Positions 1 to 7,629 of a DNA stretch of 17,133 bases are shown one piece after another. Each line of letters starts with the position of its first letter. Position 1 is the first letter of the stretch. The stretch comes from an uncultured Prevotellaceae bacterium. Its GTDB lineage: Bacteria; Bacteroidota; Bacteroidia; Bacteroidales; Bacteroidaceae. The position numbers and the translations under genes are program-made. Under the pieces are notes generated by a model, which saw only the letters and a list, made by a program, of their open reading frames with translations, was not told the DNA's origin and searched no databases. The stretch covers positions 1-17,133 of the forward strand of contig CAJKQZ010000039.1 in NCBI GenBank assembly GCA_905202115.1. Reading direction: 5' to 3'.

Positions 1-64
1 TATACACCTGCTGATTTTCAAGTGCTTGCCAGCTGACCGTTTTTGTCTGCAAAACTGTATTTTA
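1..64 (-). repeat. Intergenic repeat element, copy A (5' half, cut by window edge)
   Basis: Read on the minus strand, this stretch matches the 5' half of the element seen complete near 7.3, 9.7 and 12.3 kb: the TTTGCAGACAAAAACGGTC block (complement of 35-53), then the CAAGCACTTGAAAATCAGCAGG-type segment in nearly the same form, and GTGTATA at the window edge. The hairpin and everything 3' of it lie outside the window. Upstream of TTTGCAG the match is poor. A TAAAAT at 59-64 (complement) may be the displaced 5' end, which would mean this copy lost about 20 bp. It lies just beyond the terminator of the cyclophilin block. Confidence 0.85.
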
Positions 65-74
65 ACACTAACGA

Positions 75-105
75 CACAAAAAATGCGCCTTATTGCAGGC
101 GCATT
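75..105 (-). terminator. Intrinsic terminator of the Nudix-topA-argB-cyclophilin block
   Basis: A perfect 9-bp stem, AATGCGCCT (82-90) with AGGCGCATT (97-105), encloses a 6-nt loop. On the minus strand it is followed at once by a run of seven T (complement of 77-83). It lies 44 bp past the cyclophilin stop codon. Stem, short loop and U-tract are all textbook for rho-independent termination in this direction. There is no matching T-run on the plus strand. Confidence 0.9.
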
Positions 106-148
106 CGGAATATCTGCTTTTTTCAGCGGCCACCGCGAAAGCGGAATC

Positions 149-838
149 TCAGAGCACGGTAGCCTTTATAATCTTCACATCGCTCACAGGACGGTCGTTC
201 TTATCGGTCTTGGCCTTCTGAATTTTTTTCACGACATTCAGTCCTTCCACAACTTCCCCGAAAACCGTATACTGCGCGTCCAAATGGGGCGTACCTCCGT
301 CAAGTTCGTAAGTATTCCGTATATCCTCGGGAATTTCTATCTCCCCGTCGGAATTTTCGAGCATTCGGGCGTTTTCCTCGGCCATTTTAGAAGCCGTAAA
401 AGTCTTACCCCATACAATATAGAACTGCGAGCCGCTCGACCGGCGTTCCGGATTTACGTCATCTCCCTCGCGCGCAGCGGCAAGTGCGCCGCGCTTGTGA
501 AAAAGCTCGGGATAATGAATCTCGGCCGGCAGAGTGTAATCCGGACCTCCCTCGCCGAGCAACTGTCCCTCGGAAGCGTTGCGCGAATCAGGGTCGCCGC
601 CCTGAATCATAAAATCGCGTATCACGCGGTGAAACAGCAGACCGTCGTAAAATCCCTGCTTGGCAAGTTTTACGAAATTGTCGCGATGAACAGGTGTCTG
701 GTCATACAGAGCAACGGTAATGTTACCTTCGGTTGTCTCGATAAGGACACGCGTACGTGTGTCCTTGCGTTTGTCGGCCGACGAGGAAATCATGACAAGC
801 AAAGCCACTGCGACCGTCAGAATCCTTAATTTGTTCAT
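149..838 (-). CDS. Exported cyclophilin-type peptidyl-prolyl cis-trans isomerase
   Basis: This 229-residue protein should catalyse proline cis-trans isomerisation during folding of exported proteins. Residues 1-21 look like a Sec signal peptide (basic start, hydrophobic 6-18, SSA before a likely cleavage site) with no lipobox Cys, so a periplasmic location is inferred. The cyclophilin core is clear: FHRVIRDFMIQGGDP at 69-83 gives the catalytic Arg71, Phe76 and Gln79 at CypA spacing, GSQFYI follows at 136-141, and an AQYTVFGEV strand lies near 190. Between the last two motifs there are roughly 45 extra residues relative to CypA, rich in Glu, in the position where bacterial secreted members often carry an insert. 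It is the last gene of the leftward block, 57 bp after argB, with no clear promoter in that gap. The family is secure; substrates are unknown. Confidence 0.92.
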   Translation of the reverse strand: MNKLRILTVAVALLVMISSSADKRKDTRTRVLIETTEGNITVALYDQTPVHRDNFVKLAKQGFYDGLLFHRVIRDFMIQGGDPDSRNASEGQLLGEGGPDYTLPAEIHYPELFHKRGALAAAREGDDVNPERRSSGSQFYIVWGKTFTASKMAEENARMLENSDGEIEIPEDIRNTYELDGGTPHLDAQYTVFGEVVEGLNVVKKIQKAKTDKNDRPVSDVKIIKATVL

Positions 839-895
839 TGTTCGGGAATTTCGTATTTTTAGGAGGCCGTCCGGCCCTGCGTTCCGTATTTCGTT

Positions 896-1669
896 TCAGG
901 AAATGATGTGCGTACCTTTTTCTATGTCCATTTCCTCAGCCGAAGTTATCACCACACGGCTCACTCCGTGGGCCACAGCGGCAAGAGAGTTCTCTATCTT
1001 CGGTATCATTCCGCCGTTAACCACGCCTCGCTCCACCAAAGCAGCAAAATCGTCGCGGCGGATTACCGGAATCACGCTGTCATCGTCGTCGGCATTGCGG
1101 AGCACTCCGCGCTTTTCGAAACAGAACACTAAAGTAACGTCGAAAAGCGCTGCCATAGCCTTTGCCGTCTCACCGGCAATGGTATCGGCGTTGGTATTGA
1201 GCAAGGTGCCCTTTCCGTCGTGCGTGAGCGGAGCAAGAACAGGAGTAATGCCTGCGTTTATAAGAGAGGAAAGCCTCTCGGCGTCCACCTTGTCCACATC
1301 GCCAACAAAGCCGTAGTCTACCTTTCCCGCCGCGCGTCGGTGAGAAAGCATTATGCCGCAGTCGGCCCCTGTTGCACCAAGCGCGCAAACGCCGCCGGCA
1401 TTGAGTTTGGCCACGATGTTCTTGTTCACGAGCCCGCCGTAGACCATTGTAACCACCTTGAGCATTTCGGAATCGGTTATGCGCCGGCCTTCCACCATTT
1501 CGGTCTTTATTCCGAGGCGTGCAGCCACATCTGTCGCAGTGCGACCCCCTCCGTGAACGAGAATCTTTTTTCCTTCTACAGAAATGAATTTACGAATGAA
1601 GTCATTGAGCGTAGATTCGTCTTCGACAATCTTTCCGCCCACCTTTATTACAGTAAGTTTCTCTTTCAT
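896..1669 (-). CDS. argB: Acetylglutamate kinase (possibly N-succinylglutamate kinase)
   Basis: The 257-residue cytoplasmic enzyme phosphorylates the gamma-carboxylate of N-acylated glutamate, the second step of arginine synthesis. The amino-acid-kinase fold is evident: Lys9 with Gly11-Gly12 in the N-terminal phosphate loop, HGGG at 39-42, Arg63 in GRRITD, the nucleotide-side motif around Asn158-Asp162, and Lys224 in GGMIPKIENS, close to the spacing of the E. coli enzyme. Length is normal. The start overlaps the speA stop (ATGA, 1666-1669), which implies translational coupling. In Bacteroides fragilis arginine synthesis is known to run on N-succinyl rather than N-acetyl intermediates, so the acyl group used here cannot be told from the sequence alone. 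Confidence 0.95.
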   Translation of the reverse strand: MKEKLTVIKVGGKIVEDESTLNDFIRKFISVEGKKILVHGGGRTATDVAARLGIKTEMVEGRRITDSEMLKVVTMVYGGLVNKNIVAKLNAGGVCALGATGADCGIMLSHRRAAGKVDYGFVGDVDKVDAERLSSLINAGITPVLAPLTHDGKGTLLNTNADTIAGETAKAMAALFDVTLVFCFEKRGVLRNADDDDSVIPVIRRDDFAALVERGVVNGGMIPKIENSLAAVAHGVSRVVITSAEEMDIEKGTHIIS

Positions 1670-3570
1670 TTTTCGTTGAACTCCAAATATGTATAACCGT
1701 ATAGTCCGGAACGGTAATTATTAAGGAACTCTTCGCCCTCGGTACTCGTTATCCTGTTTTTCTCGACAGCGTGTTTCACCCACGATTCAAGGCGGCGTAT
1801 AAGCTGCTTGGGGTCGTATTGCACATAACGCAGCACTTCGGCAACGGTTTCTCCCTCGATAACACGGTCTATGCTGTATCCATCGTCGGTAACGCTTATG
1901 TGAACGGCATTAGTATCGCCGAAAAGATTATGCATATTGCCAAGAATCTCCTGATATGCGCCTACAAGGAAAACTCCTATGTAATAATGCTCTCCGCGAC
2001 GCAGATTGTGAAGCGGAATGTAGGAAGTCTGCTGCATATAATTGACATACTCCGTTATTTTTCCGTCACTGTCGCAGGTTATGTCCTGAAGAGTTACGCT
2101 GCGTTGGGGCTTTTCGTCAAGACGCTCTATAGGCATCACAGGGAAAAGCTGGTCGATTGCCCAGGAATCGGGAAGACTCTGAAACAAAGAGAAATTACAG
2201 AAATATTTATAGGCCAAAAGTTTGTCGAGCTTTCGAAGCTCTTCGGGAACATGCTTCTGGTTATGGACTATACCGTTTACTTCGCGGGTTATGCTCCAAT
2301 AAAGGCTCTCTATCTGGGCACGCGTCTTCAAATCTACTATTCCGTGGCTGAAAAGATCGAGGGCTTCCTCACGAATCTGCTCTGCGTCGTGCCAGTCTTC
2401 GAGCATGGAACGGGCGGAAAGCTTATCCCATATCTCAGAAAGGTCTTTTACAAGCTGATGGTCTTCCGGAGAAGCCTCCCAGTTCTCGTCCATCTCCGGC
2501 TGAGTGGCGGTATCGGTGACTTCGAGTATAAGAACACTGTGATGAGCCGTCAACGAACGCCCGCCCTCGGTTATGATGTTGGGATGAGGTATGTTGTTCT
2601 TATTAGAAGCCTCTACGAATGTATAAACACAGTCGTTCACATATTCCTGAATCGAGTAGTTCACCGAACTTTCGCTGTTGCTCGACCGCGTGCCGTCATA
2701 ATCTATTCCCAAACCGCCGCCGCAGTCTACGAACTCAATGTTGAATCCCATTGTATGCAACTGAACATAAAATTGCGAGGCTTCACGAAGCGCAGTCTGA
2801 ATGCGGCGGATTTTTGTAATCTGACTTCCGATGTGAAAATGAATCAGACACAGGCAATCTTCCATACCTTTCTGCCGCAGAATCTGAATAGCCTCCAGCA
2901 ACTCGCTCGAATTAAGCCCGAATTTGCTTGCATCGCCTCCGCTTTCGGCCCATTTCCCCGTTCCCGAGGAGGCGAGCTTTATTCTAATGCCTATAATCGG
3001 ACGCACTCCGAGCTTTTTTGCCGCAGAAAAGATAAGTTCGAGTTCGTGAAGCTTCTCTACAACAAGGAAAACCCTTTTTCCCATTTTCTGCGCCAGAAGA
3101 GCAAGTTCTATGAAACTCTGATCCTTGTGCCCGTTGCAGATAACGATACTGTCAGAGTCCATATTCGTTGCAAGAACGGCGTGAAGCTCAGGTTTCGAGC
3201 CTGCCTCGAGCCCGAGATTGTAGCGTTTTCCGTGGCTGATGATTTCTTCAACGACGGGACGCATTTGATTTACCTTTATGGGATATATAATAAAATGTTC
3301 TGCATTGAAGTTATATTCTTTCGCCGCTTTCTGAAAACAAGTAGCGGTTTTCTCTATGCGATTGTCAAGAATATCGGGAAAACGCAGCAACACCGGAGAA
3401 GAAATGTTTCGGGTCTCGAGCTCGTTCATCAGCTCTTTCAAATCTATCTGCAAGCCGTCTTTTCTCGGAGTTACATAAACATGTCCTTTCTCGTTTATGT
3501 TGAAGTAGCTAACGCCCCAGCCGTTAATATTGTACAGTTCGGCGGAATCTTCAATGCGCCATTTTCTCAT
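1666..3570 (-). CDS. speA: Biosynthetic arginine decarboxylase (PLP-dependent)
   Basis: SpeA converts arginine to agmatine and CO2, the entry step of the agmatine route to putrescine and other polyamines. At 634 residues it has the usual length. The pyridoxal-phosphate lysine is Lys99 in YPIKVNQ. The fold type III barrel motifs follow: HIGSQ at 246-250, CGGGLGIDYDG at 283-293 and EGGRS at 335-339. The C-terminal catalytic cysteine is Cys499 in TCDSDG. The gene overlaps aroK by 4 nt upstream and argB by 4 nt downstream, so the three are almost certainly translated from one message. An arginine-consuming enzyme coupled to an arginine-making one suggests joint control of arginine and polyamine supply, which is inference. 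Confidence 0.96.
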   Translation of the reverse strand: MRKWRIEDSAELYNINGWGVSYFNINEKGHVYVTPRKDGLQIDLKELMNELETRNISSPVLLRFPDILDNRIEKTATCFQKAAKEYNFNAEHFIIYPIKVNQMRPVVEEIISHGKRYNLGLEAGSKPELHAVLATNMDSDSIVICNGHKDQSFIELALLAQKMGKRVFLVVEKLHELELIFSAAKKLGVRPIIGIRIKLASSGTGKWAESGGDASKFGLNSSELLEAIQILRQKGMEDCLCLIHFHIGSQITKIRRIQTALREASQFYVQLHTMGFNIEFVDCGGGLGIDYDGTRSSNSESSVNYSIQEYVNDCVYTFVEASNKNNIPHPNIITEGGRSLTAHHSVLILEVTDTATQPEMDENWEASPEDHQLVKDLSEIWDKLSARSMLEDWHDAEQIREEALDLFSHGIVDLKTRAQIESLYWSITREVNGIVHNQKHVPEELRKLDKLLAYKYFCNFSLFQSLPDSWAIDQLFPVMPIERLDEKPQRSVTLQDITCDSDGKITEYVNYMQQTSYIPLHNLRRGEHYYIGVFLVGAYQEILGNMHNLFGDTNAVHISVTDDGYSIDRVIEGETVAEVLRYVQYDPKQLIRRLESWVKHAVEKNRITSTEGEEFLNNYRSGLYGYTYLEFNEK

Positions 3571-4109
3571 TTTTGCCTTTGGGTGATATTGAGTTTGGTG
3601 ATTATTTGTTCTGCAATGTTGTTTATTTTGTCAAAATCGTTGAGAGGACTGATCTCCTGTATGTATTTTGCCTTCATGTAACAGGGTTCACGGTCTGAAA
3701 GCTGCTTTCGCACGTAGCGGTTCAGCTCTTCAACGGTCTTTCCTTCTAGCAGAGGCCGTTTTCCTCGGCTTATGCTAAGATGTTCCAGGATTGTATCAGC
3801 TGTGGCACGCAGGTAGACGGTAGTAGAACAGGTATTCATGTAATCAATGTTGTCGAAAAAGCAGGGAGTTCCCCCGCCGCAGGCAACGACTACGTTTTCA
3901 AACTCCACTACCTCGTGCAACATACGCCGTTCAAGGTCGCGGAACTTATCTTCTCCGTCGCGTGCAAAAATCTCAGAGACTTTTGAGTGGAAGCGTTCCT
4001 CTATATACCAGTCAAGGTCGTAGAAAGTACATCCCAGACGCTGCGCCAGAGCCTTTCCTATCGTGGTTTTTCCCACGCACATGTAACCTATCAGGGCTAT
4101 GCTTCTCAT
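3567..4109 (-). CDS. aroK: Shikimate kinase
   Basis: This 180-residue cytoplasmic kinase phosphorylates shikimate on the way to chorismate and the aromatic amino acids. It has the P-loop GYMCVGKTT (8-16), shikimate-binding DLD (31-33) and Arg57 in FRDLE, the GGG motif (78-80), the lid RGKRPL (115-120) with Arg118, and a late Arg140. Length and motif order are normal. It starts 10 nt after the topA stop and its TGA overlaps the speA ATG, so it lies inside the operon with no room for its own promoter. Confidence 0.96.
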   Translation of the reverse strand: MRSIALIGYMCVGKTTIGKALAQRLGCTFYDLDWYIEERFHSKVSEIFARDGEDKFRDLERRMLHEVVEFENVVVACGGGTPCFFDNIDYMNTCSTTVYLRATADTILEHLSISRGKRPLLEGKTVEELNRYVRKQLSDREPCYMKAKYIQEISPLNDFDKINNIAEQIITKLNITQRQK

Positions 4110-4119
4110 TTTTCCGTTT

Positions 4120-6447
4120 TCAGGCTTTTTTGCGACTGCGTGCTTTGGGAACCTTTTTCGGCTTTTCGTTCTCGGCCTTTATTATTTCCATGCAATCATC
4201 AAACGACAGGTCTGCCGCCGAATCCTTCTTATCTTTCGGCAGACGGTAGTTCTTCTTTTTATAGGAAATATAGGCTCCGTAAGGGCCGTTGAGTATTTCG
4301 AGGTCCTTGTCTTCCTCAAAACTTTTTATAAAGCGTTTTGCCTCGGCTTCGCGTTTTTCAAGAATAAGCTCTATGGCTTCTTCGAGCGTTATTTTCAGCG
4401 GATCCTCATTTTTGGGCAGCGAGACGTATTTTCCGTCGTGCTTTACGTAAGGTCCGAAACGCCCTGCTCCTATCGAGACTTCTTTTTCTTCGAACTGTCC
4501 TAAGTTACGCGGCAGTTTGAAAAGCTCCAGAGCTTCCTCGAGAGTGATAGTTTCGGTGCTCTGTCCCTTTTTCATTGTGGCAAATACCGGTTTTTCCTCG
4601 TCGTCCGCCTGACCAATCTGCACCATAGGGCCGTATCTTCCTATCTTTACAAACACCGGCCGGCCAGACTTCGGATCTGTTCCCAACTGCCGTTCGCCCA
4701 CTTTGTGGCCGCTCTTGTCGGCGAGAGTTTTCTCCACCTGCGGTTCGAAGTTCTCATAAAACTCATGCATGAGTCCGGTCCATTCCTTTTTACCTTCGGC
4801 CACTTCGTCAAACTGTTTCTCAACGCCGGCGGTAAAGTTGTAGTCCATGATTTCCGCAAAGTTTTCTTTCAGAAAATCCGTAACCACAATGCCTACGTCG
4901 GTGGGAATAAGTTTGTTTCTTTCGGCTCCGGCCATTTCGGTCTTCGAGGTTTCGGATATGACGCCGTTTTTCAGAACGAGCACGTCAAACTTGCGCTCGG
5001 TTCCCTCTTTATCGCCGCGCGTCACATACTGACGCTGCTGTATGGTACTTATAATCGGTGCGTATGTAGAAGGACGCCCAATGCCGAGTTCCTCCATTTT
5101 GTGAACCAGTCCGGCTTCATTATAGCGCGAAGGCGATTGTGTGAAGCGCTGTGTGGCCGTTATTTCATCTGCCTGCGGATGTTCGCCTTTGCTCATTGAG
5201 GGCAGTGTACGGTTGTCTCCGTTGGTTTCTTCCGCTTCGCGCCACTCGCGATAAACGCGTAGGAATCCGTCGAATTTCACAACCTCTCCCGAAGCCACAA
5301 AGCGCTCGTCGCGTCCGTGCATTGCTATTTCTACCGAAGTTTTCTCTATTTCGGCGTCACTCATCTGGCAGGCAAGCGTACGCTGCCATATAAGTTTGTA
5401 AAGCCGTTGCGCCTGCGATGTGCCGTCTATCTCGTCGTTTGCCATGTCGGTGGGACGTATTGCCTCGTGGGCCTCTTGCGCGCCTTTCGAATGGGTTACA
5501 TATTTCCGCGGCTTCGAATATTCCCCGCCCAGCGTATCGTTTATCACATCCTTGCAGGCGTTTATGCAAAGCGATGACAGGTTTACAGAGTCGGTACGCA
5601 TATATGTTATGAGTCCCGATTCGTAAAGTTGCTGCGCCAGGCTCATTGTAAGCGACACGGGGAAACCGAATTTACGCGCGGCCTCCTGTTGCAGCGTCGA
5701 TGTGGTGAACGGCGGTGCGGGCATACGCTTCTGCGGATGAACCGTCACGTCCGAAATCACGAAATCGCTGCTTTTGCAAGCCTCGAGAAACTCGCGTGCT
5801 TCACCAGCCGTAGGAAAACGGCGGTTAAGTTCCGCACGGAAAGGGCTGCCGCCGACATTGAAATCGGCAACTACACGATACATCGATTCGCTTTTGAATT
5901 TCTGAATCTCACGCTCGCGTTCCACGATAAGCCTTACGGCCACGCTCTGCACGCGCCCCGCCGAGAGCGAAGGCTTAACCTTGCGCCACAGCACGGGCGA
6001 GAGTTTGAAACCCACAAGGCGGTCAAGAACGCGGCGCGCCTGCTGGGCGTCAACAAGGTTTATGTCGATTGCACGCGGGTTCTTTATGGCATTGAGTATT
6101 GCCGGTTTGGTAATTTCATGGAATACTATCCGGCGCGCGTCGTCTATCGGAAGCCCGAGCACTTCTGCGAGGTGCCACGAAATAGCTTCTCCTTCGCGGT
6201 CTTCATCGGAAGCCAGCCACACTTTATCGGCCGTCGAAGCAGCCGTTTTCAGCTCTTTCACTATCTGAGCCTTGTCTTTCGGAATCTCATACTGGGGCTT
6301 GAACGTATCAAGGTCTATTCCGAAGTTCTTCTTCTTGAGGTCGCGGATGTGTCCGTACGACGACATTACCTTGTAGTCATCTCCGAGATAACGTTGAATG
6401 GTTTTGGCTTTTGCCGGTGATTCGACGATAACGAGATTTTTCTGCAT
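4120..6447 (-). CDS. topA: DNA topoisomerase I (type IA)
   Basis: The 775-residue enzyme relaxes negative supercoils by single-strand passage and counterbalances gyrase. The TOPRIM domain opens the protein: Glu9 in VESPAKA and the DxDxE acid triad Asp81, Asp83, Glu85. The nucleophile is Tyr282 in SGLITYMRTDS, and LSAGRVQS at 161-168 is the conserved DNA-gate motif. The C-terminal third carries three short repeats of the G(R/P)YGP/GRFGPYV type seen in Bacteroidetes-style enzymes, instead of the four-Cys zinc fingers of E. coli TopA, and ends in a Lys/Arg-rich tail (PKARSRKKA). Two perfect -7 boxes stand 30-47 bp upstream, so it may be transcribed separately from the Nudix gene while leading the aroK-speA-argB message. 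Confidence 0.97.
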   Translation of the reverse strand: MQKNLVIVESPAKAKTIQRYLGDDYKVMSSYGHIRDLKKKNFGIDLDTFKPQYEIPKDKAQIVKELKTAASTADKVWLASDEDREGEAISWHLAEVLGLPIDDARRIVFHEITKPAILNAIKNPRAIDINLVDAQQARRVLDRLVGFKLSPVLWRKVKPSLSAGRVQSVAVRLIVEREREIQKFKSESMYRVVADFNVGGSPFRAELNRRFPTAGEAREFLEACKSSDFVISDVTVHPQKRMPAPPFTTSTLQQEAARKFGFPVSLTMSLAQQLYESGLITYMRTDSVNLSSLCINACKDVINDTLGGEYSKPRKYVTHSKGAQEAHEAIRPTDMANDEIDGTSQAQRLYKLIWQRTLACQMSDAEIEKTSVEIAMHGRDERFVASGEVVKFDGFLRVYREWREAEETNGDNRTLPSMSKGEHPQADEITATQRFTQSPSRYNEAGLVHKMEELGIGRPSTYAPIISTIQQRQYVTRGDKEGTERKFDVLVLKNGVISETSKTEMAGAERNKLIPTDVGIVVTDFLKENFAEIMDYNFTAGVEKQFDEVAEGKKEWTGLMHEFYENFEPQVEKTLADKSGHKVGERQLGTDPKSGRPVFVKIGRYGPMVQIGQADDEEKPVFATMKKGQSTETITLEEALELFKLPRNLGQFEEKEVSIGAGRFGPYVKHDGKYVSLPKNEDPLKITLEEAIELILEKREAEAKRFIKSFEEDKDLEILNGPYGAYISYKKKNYRLPKDKKDSAADLSFDDCMEIIKAENEKPKKVPKARSRKKA

Positions 6448-6476
6448 TACAGTTGTTTGCTTTTATGTTCGGGGTG

Positions 6477-6494
6477 CAAAAGTAGACAAAATTA
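6477..6494 (-). promoter_or_regulatory. Probable topA promoter, two overlapping -7 boxes
   Basis: On the minus strand TACTTTTG (complement of 6477-6484) and TAATTTTG (complement of 6487-6494) both match the Bacteroidetes -7 consensus TAnnTTTG exactly. They precede the topA start by about 30 and 40 bp. Neither has a good TTTG 19-21 bp further upstream, so which is used, and whether the gene mainly reads through from the Nudix gene, is open. Confidence 0.5.
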
Positions 6495-6556
6495 TCCGAT
6501 GCCGCCTTCTTTACATTTTTTTTAATCCGAATTTAACTCATTATTATAATGTGTCA

Positions 6557-7114
6557 CTAAGAAAGTTGGCCGTATCCGGCCGCGATAATGCCTTTTTCCA
6601 GCAGCATAGCCACAGCCTTGCTTATCGACTTCAGTCCGAAACGTTCGGCGCACAGTTCGCAGTGCGGAATCCACAGCAGCGAGGCCGCGTCGTCGCCGGC
6701 GCACAGGTTTTCCTCATCTTTCAGTCGGCATAGAAAAATATTATCGGTAGTGGGTACCACAACTCCCGAAAACACATATTCATTGGGCAGCGAGAAAAGA
6801 TATTTCATGCTCTCCGGTTCGCAGCCCGTTTCCTCGTAAATCTCGCGCGCGAGCCCTTCCTCCAGGCTCTCGCCGGGGTTCACGAATCCTCCGGGCAGGT
6901 CGAGCGTGCCACGCGCAGGCTCCTCGGCCCGTACAGCGGCCAGAAGCTCGCCGCGACCATTCACTATCACCGCCGCAACCGCAGCGCTTGAATTGAGATA
7001 GTACACAAAACCGCAATCGCCACAACGCTTTGAACGCTCATCGTTGGCTTTGAAATTGTGCGAGCCGCATTTGGGACAATAGGCAAACGCCCTGAGCATA
7101 TCTTTTCCGTTCAT
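6557..7114 (-). CDS. Nudix hydrolase with N-terminal zinc ribbon
   Basis: The 185-residue protein opens with a zinc-ribbon (Cys13-x2-Cys16 and Cys31-x2-Cys34, in YCPKCGS and RCGDCGF) followed by a Nudix domain. The Nudix box fits GX5EX7REUXEEXGU exactly at residues 76-98: Gly76, Glu82, Arg90-Glu91, Glu94-Glu95, Gly97. Such enzymes hydrolyse nucleoside diphosphates linked to another group. The zinc-ribbon plus Nudix order recalls NADH pyrophosphatase (NudC) and related proteins, but the protein is shorter than NudC (about 257 residues) and I did not find the NudC-specific SQPWPFPxS motif, so I leave the substrate open. It is the first gene of the leftward block, 109 bp before topA. Confidence 0.88.
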   Translation of the reverse strand: MNGKDMLRAFAYCPKCGSHNFKANDERSKRCGDCGFVYYLNSSAAVAAVIVNGRGELLAAVRAEEPARGTLDLPGGFVNPGESLEEGLAREIYEETGCEPESMKYLFSLPNEYVFSGVVVPTTDNIFLCRLKDEENLCAGDDAASLLWIPHCELCAERFGLKSISKAVAMLLEKGIIAAGYGQLS

Positions 7115-7139
7115 TCTGTTAAAAAAACATTCTGCGGCA

Positions 7140-7147
7140 CAAAGTTA
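7140..7147 (-). promoter_or_regulatory. -7 box of the Nudix gene promoter
   Basis: TAACTTTG (complement of 7140-7147) is an exact TAnnTTTG match, 26 bp before the Nudix start codon, giving a predicted leader near 20 nt. The -33 position holds only a T-run, not TTTG, so this rests on the -7 box and its position. Confidence 0.5.
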
Positions 7148-7176
7148 AAAATACTTGCTTAAAAAACGGCCATTCC

Positions 7177-7214
7177 GCACAAAAAGCCCCGAAAGACGAA
7201 CACTTTACGGGGCC
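7177..7214 (-). terminator. Leftward terminator-like hairpin upstream of the Nudix gene
   Basis: GCCCCG (7186-7191) pairs with CGGGGC (7208-7213). The stem continues as AAAG (7192-7195) with CTTT (7203-7206) across one bulged A. On the minus strand it is followed by five T (complement of 7181-7185). It lies upstream of the Nudix promoter, and no leftward gene exists between it and the rightward DUF1080 gene. It could insulate the block from antisense or repeat-derived transcription, or end an unrecognised short RNA. Confidence 0.6.
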
Positions 7215-7277
7215 AAAAGGGAATAAACGGACAAAACGTCTCTGTAAAAGCCCTTTTTTACGCCGGAATACCTCCGG

Positions 7278-7510
7278 ACTGCTCCATGCAAAATCCGCAG
7301 TGCTTTACCGCAGGAGTTTGCAGACAAAAACGGTCACCCAGCAAGTAGTTGAAAATCAGCAGGTGTATATATAGCAAAAAATATGTCTGAGATATTTTGA
7401 ATTATCTCAGACATATTTTCGATTATCTCCCTTGTATTTTCAATTTCCTGCGGGAACTTTTTTACCGCGAAAAAAAATATTTTTTTCACGCGAAGCAAAT
7501 TTTATATAGA
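7278..7510 (+). repeat. Intergenic repeat element, copy B (complete)
   Basis: This copy fills most of the 615-bp divergent gap between the Nudix and DUF1080 genes. In order it has a 5' block shared with copies C and D (7278-7315), GTTTGCAGACAAAAACGGTC (7316-7335), a perfect 17-bp hairpin with arms 7378-7394 and 7403-7419 and an 8-nt loop, three units of a 21-bp period starting TATTTT at 7393, 7414 and 7435, CTGCGGGAA, and an A-run/T-run hairpin clamped by CGCG on both sides (7467-7492). It ends at a TTTTATATAGA also seen, slightly varied, in copies D and E. It is identical to copy C over 84 bp (7363-7446). There is no credible coding frame or transposase, and the ends show no convincing terminal inverted repeat. 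Confidence 0.9.
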
Positions 7511-7629
7511 ACCGCTTCCCTACCGGTTTTCTGCCGGACAATTCCGCACCACTGGCTGCAGTACCGGCCGCAACGCCGCTTTTAACACAACACAAAGCCG
7601 CAACATCCATTTCATAACGCCGCGCACCT

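Noticed and set aside
1771..3681. A 636-codon open frame on the plus strand opposite speA
   Set aside because: It is the reverse-frame shadow of speA: no family motifs, biased composition, and no promoter of its own. The speA reading has all catalytic residues.
7346..7366. Conserved RNA stem CACTTG/CAGGTG in the 5' part of the element
   Set aside because: It can pair in copies A and D, but copies B and C carry changes that break it without compensation.
7278..7510. Classic transposon ends (terminal inverted repeats and target duplication) on the element
   Set aside because: The only end similarity is a short TAAAAT against ATTTTA in some copies, and I saw no consistent direct duplication, so I do not claim a mapped MITE boundary.
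7397..7585. Short open frame inside repeat copy B, and a similar one in copy D (12399-12581), both containing KKYFF
   Set aside because: The shared residues come from the A-run/T-run hairpin translated in one frame. The frames diverge on both sides and are not kept in copy C, so the elements are non-coding.
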